From NCBI RefSeq assembly GCF_047663525.1, contig NC_092606.1:5888501-5952500 (forward strand): a DNA stretch of 64,000 nt, in the 5' to 3' direction. The first letter of the stretch is position 1. Each line of letters opens with the position of its first letter. Origin of the DNA: Anas platyrhynchos (Eukaryota > Chordata > Aves > Anseriformes > Anatidae). Made by a program: the position numbers and the translations under genes. This document shows, piece after piece, positions 23,378 through 35,300 of this stretch. The notes below the pieces were generated by a model that did no database searches, was not told the DNA's origin, and saw only the letters and a list, made by a program, of their open reading frames with translations.

Positions 23378-26300
23378 CTATGAACAAAACAAAGTCAGCA
23401 TCATCACAAGCTACAGACTGGAATTTGTATGTTATATATATATACTTATTATTATTATTATTATTATTTTTAAATCCTGCTGTTACACCAGTAAAACTGT
23501 TAGACCAAAAAACAATTATTTTGTGTCTAAACAGATCATTCATAAAGAGCTTTCCAGGAAGCTATCTATATCAGACAGTTCACATGCATCTCTCTCCTCC
23601 CAAAATTTGAAGAAGTCAAAAACACAGAATGATACCAGAAGATACCGTTTCAGCTGAACTATTCTGACTTGGTGGATAACATTTAATCATGTGATCGGCT
23701 GAGATATGGTATGTTCATTTCATGGAAGAAGCAATGTTGAGATGCCCATCTTACCTCATGGATGCTCTCCTCCTACTGACAAGAATTTTTAACATCCCAA
23801 GCATCTCATTCAAGTATGTTTTCCTCAACACTTGCTTTAAGATGTAACGCAGAGAAGCCAAGTTCATAATTATAATATAAACAAACACTTTTAAAAGTCT
23901 CTTTTCATCCACTCATTCATGACTTAATTCTGCAGTCCTTTCAAGAGGGAAACTTTCATGGGCTTATACAGGGAATTCTGCATCTGTAACAGCTGCACTG
24001 CCCAAGCCCAGGATTTTAGGAATAAAAAGTATTATCTCCTCACAGAATAAAAGTATGCCTAAGTCTCTGCATCAGACAATGCAATAAAGGGTTCCATCTT
24101 GTGAGGAGCAAAACACTCTGGTTTGGAAAGCAGGGAAAAAAGAAAGAAGAGATACATAGCAAAAGAGCTTGCTGTACCCTAAATAACCTTTAGCACTATT
24201 TGAAGAGTTGTTTTAATTTTCTTTCTACAATGTTATACCATGTTTGCATTTACTGGAAATTCCGGTATCTAAGTGAAAGATACTGTTGTTGTGTAAAGTG
24301 TCAACACTGTTCCTGCACTTACCAGATTGGTAAAATAGTAGCCATCTTCTCCTGTCATTAACCTGCTTGGATTACAGAATCGTGTTATATACTGGATGTT
24401 GGACTGCAGACGGGGTGGGTTTCCCTTCAAAACAATATATATAAGTGTTGGAAGAAAGTCATCAGCAGAAGCTGGTTCATTTTTTGTGATCTTTATAGCA
24501 TTAAAGATGTGCTTGCTGCATTTGGTGATGCATGCCAATTTATCACGAGGCACACGCTTTGAATCCATCTCGATAATATCTGTAAAATAGAAAAGTTCTC
24601 AAATCATTAAAGCCACAGAAACAGCCACCTGAACAAGACAAGGTGGACACAATACTAAAAATGCATTATTTTCTATCTTGTGGTGCTTGATGTTCCATTA
24701 AAGTACCTGCTTATTCAGCTTTTTCTTGGTTCAGTCCAAGCATCTCAAATAAGTTAGGTAAGACTAAGCACTTCTCTGACAGCAGTTATTCCTGCTTCAC
24801 AGATGACAAACTAGCTCAATACAACAAAGACTACTGCAAATGTAAAAGTCTGAACTGCAGATAATAATTTCTCCCAATAGGAGATTTGAAATTTAAAACT
24901 GTAAATGTAAACTTCATCAATCACAAACCTGTAATTGCTTTTACAACCATATCAGACACTTCTGGAATTTCTTCATTGACAGGAACACACAGCATTTGTG
25001 GAGTTACCCAGTGCAAAGCCCTATGACACGAAAAAACATTAAACCATTCCATGCCAGTAACATTCAGATGTTGGAAGCCAGCTATTTCTTGAATTCAATG
25101 CACAATGAGTGCTTTGTTTGAGGCACTAGAACATTTATAAGCCAGTTTATTCCACTGAAGTAATTTACTATTTCCAGAAAAAAACATATTTTCCTTTTTT
25201 TGCTTTAACTTAACAAAAGCACACCAATTTATTTTGCTAGTGAAGTAAATCTTCCGTTAATAATTTTATTCATTCCTTCTATTTATTAAAATAAAATGCT
25301 TTTAAAACTTTTTGTTTAGAAAGCCTGCCAATTTTTTGTGCACAGCAACAGACTTTTAACATGCTTGACTCAGAGCCCTTTCACAGGACTGTGGATTACT
25401 CAGCTGTTTTTCTTTGAAAGGCTTACCTGATTCTCTTCTGGACGGCAAGATCCTTCTTCTCATCATCAGTTGTTTCAGGACAAAATACGTATTTATACTG
25501 TCGAGTCATAATGTATTTTTCAATCTGATCCATTGCCTTCTCAACTTTTTCAGGGGGCACTGAAAGGTACAAATTCCCCACACCCAACACAGTAAACATA
25601 GTATTCCTAGAATGCTTAGAAGATTTAATACAGTTTGGTTCTAATGTCACCAAAACAGCAGCATTGACTCAAGCCAACTCTCATAAACATTCTTGAGTTG
25701 ATAAAGAGCTGATATACTTGGAGTATTTTCACTCTTAACAGCAGAAGCAAAAATATAATGGTAAGAACACCGTAATGATGTACCAAGGTAGGTACATGCA
25801 CTGGCACCCAATGAAGCACGTTCATTTAGCATGCAAATTAGGTTCACCTGTTTGTAGCTTACAAGATTATTTCTTAAAAAACAGTCTGAGAATAAATCCA
25901 ATGAGGTCCTCCAAGTTTTCTGTGCCTGCTTATCTCTCTAAAAAAATCCTTAAGTGTGTTTAAGATGTGCCAATTATATACCAGACACAGAAAGGCAGTC
26001 TGCAACAGAAGCACTCCCCTCTCATTGGCTTTTTGAGTATTAGCAGTGTGATAACACTATAATAATACTGCTAACTGGGTTGAGGCTACACATTCAACCT
26101 CAGTTTTAAACGAATAACATTGAATTTAAAACAGGAAATGAAAACATCTGAACCATCTTAATTGGGAGTTTAAAGAAAACCTGCAAAAACAAATAATTTA
26201 GATTGTAAAACTTTGCAGAAATGGTGCTGCTGGGAATAGTGCAGCGATACTACCAGACTAGAATCTGTTAACACCATCTCTGAGAGGTGGGTAGGAATGC

Positions 26301-29300
26301 TTTGCTTCTACTTGAAAACGCAAGAAGCTTTATCCTCAAAACATTACTTTTTTTCTAGCACTAGGATAAAAGGAAGAAGAACACGATACTTTTCCAGCGT
26401 GTCTGTAATTTCTCTGCTACATTTTGATAGAAGTCCTGGGCACATTCAGATTGCTCCTCGATACTTAAGTCCTGCAACAGAAAATTGATTTAAGCGTGCA
26501 TGTGTAGAAGAAATGGCAAAAATGCCTTTGATGGCAAGTGTCCAGCTGCAATAACAGTCTAAGAATGCAAATATATCCTCCTCAGATATGTTTATGTTGG
26601 CTACATTATATTCAAAAATATGAAAAACCAAGACTGGCTCCTTAACACATGAAAGATTTATGGTTCTTCACTGAACAGCTGTGTATTAGCAATGGAACCA
26701 GACAGATGCAACGTCATTTTCCCCAGCCGCATCTCTGAGTAACAGTGAGAAGACAATGTAGACTGTTTAAGTAGAATGCCTGTTCCCAATTTTGTCTCTT
26801 TTTAATTATGATATTCAGTATACCAAAAAAACAGGAATGTAAATTACAAATCTGAAAGAGTATCTATGAAGTAAACACATCTAATAATACAGTTACTATG
26901 AACATATTCACATAATTCATGAAATAACGTTGTCTTTTGGGCATTAACTAATTGAGCTAACGAAGAACAGAATGTATGTTTGAAAGATTAAAGTTAACTA
27001 TACTTAAGTCACTTTACACCACTGAATGGCAGCATAAAACCATCACTTAAAAAAAAAAAAAAGATGAGAGAACTTAGTTTCTGTGTTCTCTAAGGCCAAA
27101 ACCAAGACAGCACAAACATGTAATCTCAGCTCTAACAGTAGCAGTGCTGCATTTTACACCTGGTTTATAAGTAGTAGCAAATTTTAAGTTTTGAGAAAGA
27201 CTTCTTTGACTAGCACAAACTGTCAAGGAACCAGTTAACCAAGAACAACTTTAATGTTTGTAGCTAATAATTATTTTCACAAACTCTATGCTCAGAATAG
27301 ATCAGTTTTAAAAGAAAAGAAACAAAAATCCAAGATGTTTTCAAAGTGGAATGCACGTAAGGCTCCATCAGAACTCCCTTTCAATTTCCAGTCCAATTTG
27401 AGGATATCATTTGAACAGCTGCTTATTAAACAGAAAGGGGGATAAAAAGTTGTACTGCCTTACTTAAACCATAGGTGGCACTAAAGATACATTAATCTTT
27501 CAAGAGCAATTAAGCTTTTATGTTGAGAAATTGAATATATCCTGTGTTCCCTATAAAAAAAGTAGTCAAGTCACCCTCTTTCCCCAGAGGGCAGTATCAA
27601 CCTGCACACCTCCCTTTCTATCTTTGTACCATTTTATCTATCTAAGATATTAAGCTATCTAAAAACTGAATATGTAATATAGAACTACTTCCCAAAATCA
27701 TGTTTATCAAAAAGATTGCTTATTCAATAGGCATTTTATCTTTCAGAACTAATTTATAGAATCATAGAATCATAGAATATCCTGAGTTGGAAGGGACCCT
27801 TAAGGATCATCAAGTCCAACTCTTGACACCGCACAGGTCTACCCAAGTTCAGACCATGTGACTAAGTGCACAGTCCAATCTCTTCTTAAATTCAGTCAGG
27901 CTCGGTGCAGTGACCACTTCCCTGGGGAGCCTGTTCCAGTGTGCAACTACTCTCTCTGTGAAGAACCCCTTCCTGATGTCCAGCCTAAACTTCCCCTGCC
28001 TCAGCTTAACTCCATTCCCGCGGGTCCTGCCGCTGGTGTTAATGGAGAAAAGGTCTCCTGCCTCTCGACACCCCCTTACGAGGAAGTTGTAGACTGCGAT
28101 GAGGTCTCCCCTCAGCCTCCTCTTCTCCAGGCTGAACAGGCCCAGTGCCCTCAGCCGTTCCTCATACGTCTTCCCCTCCAGGCCTTTCACCATCTTCGTA
28201 GCCCTCCTCTGGACACTCTCCAACAGTTTCATGTCCTTTTTATACTGTGGTGCCCAGAACTGCACACAGTACTCGAGGTGAGGCCGCACCAGCGCAGAGT
28301 AGAGCGGGACAATCACCTCCCTTGACCTACTAGCGATGCCGTGCTTGATGCACCCCAGGACACGGTTGGCCCTCCTGGCTGCCAGGGCACACTGCCGGCT
28401 CATATTCAACTTGTTGTCTACCACGACCCCCAGATCCCTCTCTTCTAGGCTGCTCTCCAGCGTCTCATCGCCCAGTCTGTACGTGCAGCCAGGGTTTCCC
28501 CGTCCCAGGTGCAGGACCCGGCACTTGCTCTTATTGAACTTCATGCGGTTGGCGATCGCCCAGCTCTCCAACCTATCCAGATCCCTCTGCAAGGCCTTTC
28601 CACCCTCATTCGAGTCCACAACTCCTCCAAGTTTGGTGATTTCTCTGGGATGCAAAAGAAAGTTCTCTCCAGATACCTGAGATACTGAAGTTTGAGTTTT
28701 GCAGCATATACCATAGCAAACCTACAAACAGTAATGCATTCATCTTCAATTTGACTAAGCACACCAGCTGAAAACTCCTGTATACATTGTTTAAAAAACT
28801 GCTGGAAGAAGTGCAGCACTTTTTCCATCTCTCACCAATTTCCCCAGTTTACGTAAAAGACATGCAAATCACTTACCCTTTTATGACTCATTGTGTCCAA
28901 AAATAATTTACATTGCTTATAGATATCTTGTCCTGATTTATGATATGTCTTGAGAAATTCTATGAATTCCTTGGATACTCGATCTGTCTCGATGCTAGCC
29001 TGCCTGTTTATAGAAGGGCTGGGAGACTTGGATTCTTGGATCTCTGCTGGGAAAGTTTGGACACATCAGATTAGCCTTTTCACACTGGTGTATGATTCAA
29101 GAAACATTTACGACTTCAGATTTTTCCCCCTTATCTTGCAGATGAAAAAGCAGTCTATTTCTTAGCAATGAAATATTGGATATTATTAAATAGAACAATT
29201 AAATACTTAGTTTCCTAGAGAAGTGAAACACTTAGAGCCACATACCCCATTTATAGTACCGGTCTTTGTATATTAGCAAATTACTGTAACGTTTGTTTGC

Positions 29301-32300
29301 CTTCAGACTTCTTACTTTTCCATTCCTAGGTAAAATCCTTCCATATGAGATCAAGGTTTGCCAATGGGATTCCACAGCAGCTTAAGCTAATGGTGTGGTC
29401 CCATTTCCATCGTCCCTCACTTCTACATTCCTGCTCCCGCACTTCCACCAACACAAGCATTTATTCAACTGGCTCATGACCTAGCTCAGGGAATAGCAAC
29501 TCTAGGTTCCTAGTCAGAAACAAGTCTTTCTTATGGGGTTTTCAGGAGGATTAGCTCCCCAGACTGGCTTACTGAAAAGGTCACAGGAGCACCAGCAGCA
29601 GCACAAAACAAGGAAAAGGAGCATAAGGTTGGTGAGAACACAGCAGCCCCTCTGGCTAGGCAGTTGGTGCCACAGGGTCACACCTGCAGCATAAATGAGA
29701 ACTCGGCCACTTGTGTTTCAGCAAAAGCAGAAGCATTGCATCTGCTCAAGAAAGAACCTGCTTGGCCCTTGAGAAGGGAGGAGGTATACAGAGTGCACCC
29801 AGCACTGGTTGCAAGTTTATACAGCTGCAAACACAGGGCTATCCCACAAGCACATCTGATTTTCCAAGATATACGCTGGAAGTTAACTGTACTGATCCAA
29901 TACCTTCCCTACCAAAGTTTAGTTCACCCACCTTTCAATTTGCCAGCCAACACTGTTCAAAATGAAGGATTGAATAGAGATGATGTACATGAACATGATG
30001 AAAAGCAAGCAGCAAAGAAACAGAAAACATGAAAATATTCAAAATCAAAAGGGTACAAACATGTCTTGCAACCTGAAAATACTAACATGCACAAGAGCTC
30101 CTTGTTTCAAGGAGCACACAGGCAGAACTCTCACATAAGCAAAAAAGCGTTAGTATATTTAAGTTGGTGTGTTTAATTTGGACTCAAAGTAGCTTTTTTT
30201 TTTCAATTTTTTTGTTATTTGTTTTTAAAGAGACACAGCACTATAGTGAATTCAGAGCTCTACAATCCAGTGACTAACACAAAAAGATCATTTGACCAAA
30301 GCACAAGGCTTGTTAATGCCTCTAGGCTTCAGCATAACCTTCTCTGGATAATGATTTGGTTCCATTAGACCATTTCTGCTATTTAAGCTATACGAATGTA
30401 CAGCTACAACTGTAGCAACAAAGATAAAAAGTGCAAATCGACCTCCGTTCCAGTTATACTAGAACACTTTCAGAAGGAATTTCCTTCAGTCATCTTTACA
30501 CCTAAGACTCAAATCACAAGTACAGCATTCAAGCTGAAGGGACTTACTGTTGACTTTTGTCACGTTTAATACTACGTAATCAGTAAGTAGAGAGCATAAT
30601 TTCAAAATCATAAAACAAAGCAGGGTAACATTCGAAAGAGTAGAATTATCATTTTTTCCCCTACAATTAGTGTTTTTATTTCAAAGAACTACTGAAGATT
30701 TATTTAATTTTCAACATTGATCTCACTTTATCATAAAAATAAAGAACTGCATTCTATTTCAGCTCAATGAGTATGGATATGAACTTTTTAGTTGCAGATC
30801 TAAAACAGGTTTTAGATACTAGAGATACAGACAATTGATGCAAGTTTGCTGCTAATGTAGGTATTAAAAAACTGAATCTTAGAATGACCTGACTTGAGTC
30901 ACACCAAGAACATCAGGTAGTCACTCAAACACAGCAACTTCACTGATTTGTGTTGAAATCCTGTTTAAGGAAACTGAATCTGTACAATATGCACTGAGCA
31001 TTAAAGTCTGCAGGAACAAATGTAGCTTCAGCAACAAAATGTTTTCAGCTTTTTCACGTGCTCTAAAAGAATCAAGTCCAACTACAAAGAAGCTGATTGC
31101 AGGAAAGAAATTCCATTTGAACAAGAGAACCTACTAGAGGAGAGATGCTAAAATTAAAAGTACAGGAAGAATTAAGAAAGGATCATCTCTTATAAAGAAT
31201 AAGCAGTATCCATATTAAAATCTTTCTCAAGGCATTCTACTGAGATGCTAGTTGTCACAGCAGAACATTAGCACTCCAGTGAGTCACTATGGTTGTGCCA
31301 TGGTCGTGGATCTGAGTCCAAGCAAAGAATATGAAGCAAGCCCTATCGTTAGCTCTGCTACACACATGCATTCATACTCTTCGTATAATTTGCAAAATAA
31401 AGACATGGTACATCTGCAAATTTCTTTAGTAAGCAGACCATGTCACAACTGCAAACAGCATAGGATAAGATCCTAAAGCTGTTTGCATCAGGGGTTTTGG
31501 TGTCTTTTGGGTTTAAAGAAAACCAGCACGTCTGTCTTCTCTTGATATGAAATTGTCTTCTTAATATAACAAACATCCGGAGATGTTTTGAAGATGTAAA
31601 AGTTCTTGAAGCGTGAACTCTTAAATTGAAGTCATTTCAACTTATAATCAGTTTTATAATTGCAACCTGGAATTATTTTTTGATAAACATATGAAGCAGC
31701 ACAAGACCCAGCTACTTCTTACAAACTGTGGTAGGTTTTTTTTTTTCTTTTTTTCTTTTCTTTTTTTTTTTTTTTTGGAAACTGCATAATCCTTCAGGTA
31801 TCAAGCTAAGGTAGAACACAAAGAAGCTTCAACTTTATTCCTGTACTGTCCCTACCAAAAAGCTAACAATTGGTTTAGAGATTCAATTTCCCTTCAGAAT
31901 TCTAGACTTGCTTTTTTATTTCTTTTGGTCACCATTACACTCAACAGCACAGGTTATAACTGGCACAACCCTAGTTTGTATTTTGCAAAGCCCAACTAAA
32001 GAGTAAGCTTACTAAAACCAAGCAGACAGCTTGCTCAAGCTGTGCTGCATTACCTTCAGTAGGGGAAGCCAGTTCCCAGGAGGGAGTAAAAATTTCCTTC
32101 AAATCCCTGAGAATGTTATCAGCATTTCGCTCCCTCCCAAGATGTCCTTGCTTAACGATTTTCTCTTGAGCTGCTGAAATAAATGCAAAAGCAAGCAAGA
32201 CACCAAGAGCAGGAGCATGTCAGGAGAGATGACGAATGGGATAAAAAAAGAAAATATGGGAAGTGTGAAGAATGAACGTAAAAAATGGTTTTCATACATA

Positions 32301-35300
32301 GCCGAATGTCTCATTTAGCCATCTGTTGCTTATACACCAAGACAAATTCTAAGATGAAATAGAGACTTATTTAAAAATTCTTATTAAAGAAATGCATCAC
32401 CTGTAAGGCTAAAATACATTAATGTTGATTTTTCTTCTGGAATTCCTCCTCCAGTCTAGTGGTTTACAAGTTTCACCCATGTGAGTTATTGCCATGCAAA
32501 GGCATCAGTCATTAATCATTCTTACTTGTACACCTGATCCAGAACAAACATTCAGCCAAATACAGACTTGATATTCACAACCCACATACATGTAAATACT
32601 ACAAGGTTCCTTTCACATTTATTTTCATTTAAAGGCACCACGTTTATACATTCAAATTTTCCTGTTAAAGCTGCTGAAGCAATAAATTATGGCAGCATCA
32701 CCTGATACCTTGTATGTCTAAATGCAACAGAAATGCTGATCCCAGTTTTTTGGAAATGACTGACAGTCAGTACCTTGTCTCCCATTTTCTTCAGGACGAG
32801 TTCAAGTTCATGTTCTAAACCACAGGATCACACAATGGTCAACTCATGATTCTAGCACGAACGTGTGTCACACAAACAAGATACTTTCACTCAGCAACAC
32901 CTAAAAGCTCACATTTTTGTGTGTTTTCAGTAAGACTTTGTATACAGAAGTAGCTCTCAAGAAGCATCATTGCCCCAACTTTTTCAAGTCAAGTCACAGA
33001 GCATTACCCTGCCTTGCAGGACAATATATCTGTCAAAAATACTTGTTAACTTAATGTGTTGTATAGAACCATTAAAAACAAGGTGAAAAAGTTACCCTTC
33101 TTAGCTCCTGCTCTGGAGGAAGCAGTGAAGAACTTCTTCACAGTAGTGACCTTCCGTGTTTTCTCATTAGTTTTCTTCTCCTCAAATTTTGAAAAGGTCA
33201 GGGACTGCGCCCCTTGGGTACTCTGACTACTGGCATACGCTTCTTCCTCCTCACGCTGAAGCCTGAGATTAGAAAGGAAAAAGTCTCATTTAACTGATTA
33301 ATGCGAGCACAAATAAGTTAATTTCCTGTGCAATAAATTACTCACTCCTTTGACATTTCAATTCTCCTCTATGCCCACCTTCATTTTGAGCTTCCTCTGG
33401 CACATCCCTTCACTACATTAAATCCACTCTTCCCGTGTTGTAATGGGGAAAGAGAGGAAAGACTTAAGATAGCCAGGGAAGATTAAACTGTCTCCTCCCT
33501 TTTGACATTACCAAAGTATAACAACAATCACTTTCCCAATGTGTCACAACCCTGAATCCCACAGAGGTAGTCTTTCCCCTCACCTCTATGGGAACATTTC
33601 CTATAGCCAACTTCCTGCCCACGTCCTCCTCTTGGGGGTTTCACTGCACATCACCAGAACTACTTTCTATTTTGAGATGTCTTCATCAACTGACAAACAG
33701 TTCCCTTCAACCCCAAATATGCCTTGGCTATCTCAAGACAACCCCTCTGTTCTTATCAGCCGTTACCATATCTCTCCATTCACAGAGAGTTGCTCATCTT
33801 CCTTTATCATCTTACGGAAGATAAAAAACCACGGCACACAACTGAGCAAGTGACAAACCCCTTCACAATCTTAAAATTATTCTGGGGAACAGATTATTGC
33901 TGTCATAACTTGTTTTCAAAGTCATGGAAATACATATGCTTGCTTGAATGAATGAGGCAGACCACTTCCCTGCAACACTAACGGTGCTTTGCAAAGACCA
34001 AGCCCCCTTTAACATACAAGAGATAGGAGGGAATACCAATTCTTCAATGGTTACTGTTCTCCTTACGCAGGAGAATTAAAATGGGTTAAATTACACTGTT
34101 CTTCAAGCTGCTAAAGAATTTCTGAAATGTTCTGAAATTTGTGAATTTCTGAAGCTGTTAAAGAATTTCTGAAATGCCCATTTTTACTGCACATAGTTAC
34201 ATACTGACAGCATAACTATCTGCTCCAGTAATAATAAAATTCTTAAGCCAAATTTATAACAGGAAAAAAAATTACACATCCCCTATGCTGTACTCAACAG
34301 TTTACCTGCAACCTTCTGATTAGGCTACAAGTTTCGTGCACTTCATTCTACCTATCCTTGCAGTTAGTCTGTTCCAGTGACAGTTAAAAGAATTAAAAAA
34401 AAAAAAAAAAAGCCACACTACTTCAAGGCTTAAGGTAAAAGGTTCTGGTATAATTAGATGCCAGAAAACCCAGAAACCCAGGCTTCCAAATCATAAGATT
34501 GAACTCAAACCCAGAGAGCTTCCACAGATATCACCTTCTACAGGCAGGCTGATATGAAAACTGCACTTCATGGTGTTTTTTTTCTAAATTACTTTGGTTA
34601 ATTTATCACTAGGTAACTCAAGTTCATCAAAGCGTTCTAAACTCAGCTTTCTCAGGCATTTGTACTTTTTCCTAGAGTTCCAGCATACACCAATAATACA
34701 TTAGGGTAAGCATATGCAAAGAATCTGTGTCCACGTGAACAAACATCTTGACCAGCTCAAGCCAACTGGCTCTTAGAGTTAACACGCAGCCTCATCTCTG
34801 CAATTCATGAAGCCTTGAAGCATTTAATTTTGAGTGGATATCACTTAATTTATACCTGGAAGTGGCACAAAGTACAGTTGTGGTGCGAGAAGATACTTTC
34901 CGCTTTTCTCAGGTAGTGGATGTTGGTTTTACTTTCTACCCAAATCCAACAAAATGCAGTTGTGGCTGCTCTAACTTTCTCAGTCAAGCATAGATTTCTC
35001 TCAACTCCCAATTTCAGAGTCAGATATTTATCACACCAGAAAAACTAAACCATTTTGCAGAAAATATGTGCTTAGAAAAATTGCTTCAGTTATTAAAGTT
35101 AAAGCTTGGATGCCTTTCGGTTTAACCCTGAAGTCTGTTGAATGACCACAGCTGAGATTAAAATTAGTTTTTTAAGCAGTAGCTGAAACATAAAACCACT
35201 GTGCTGGCTGTATTCAATACACAATAACTGCCATCTCCAGAGGCAGAGAGATTTTAATCAAAATTGTCACTTTGACCCTTCCAACTGCTAGTCAGAATTA

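Noticed and set aside
28690-28828. Open minus-strand frame ([20 protein letters not shown] onward) next to the CR1 in RABGEF1 as an extra exon
   Set aside because: It matches no Rabex-5 segment, and the known exons before and after it (28877-29046 and 26390-26471) join in phase without it.
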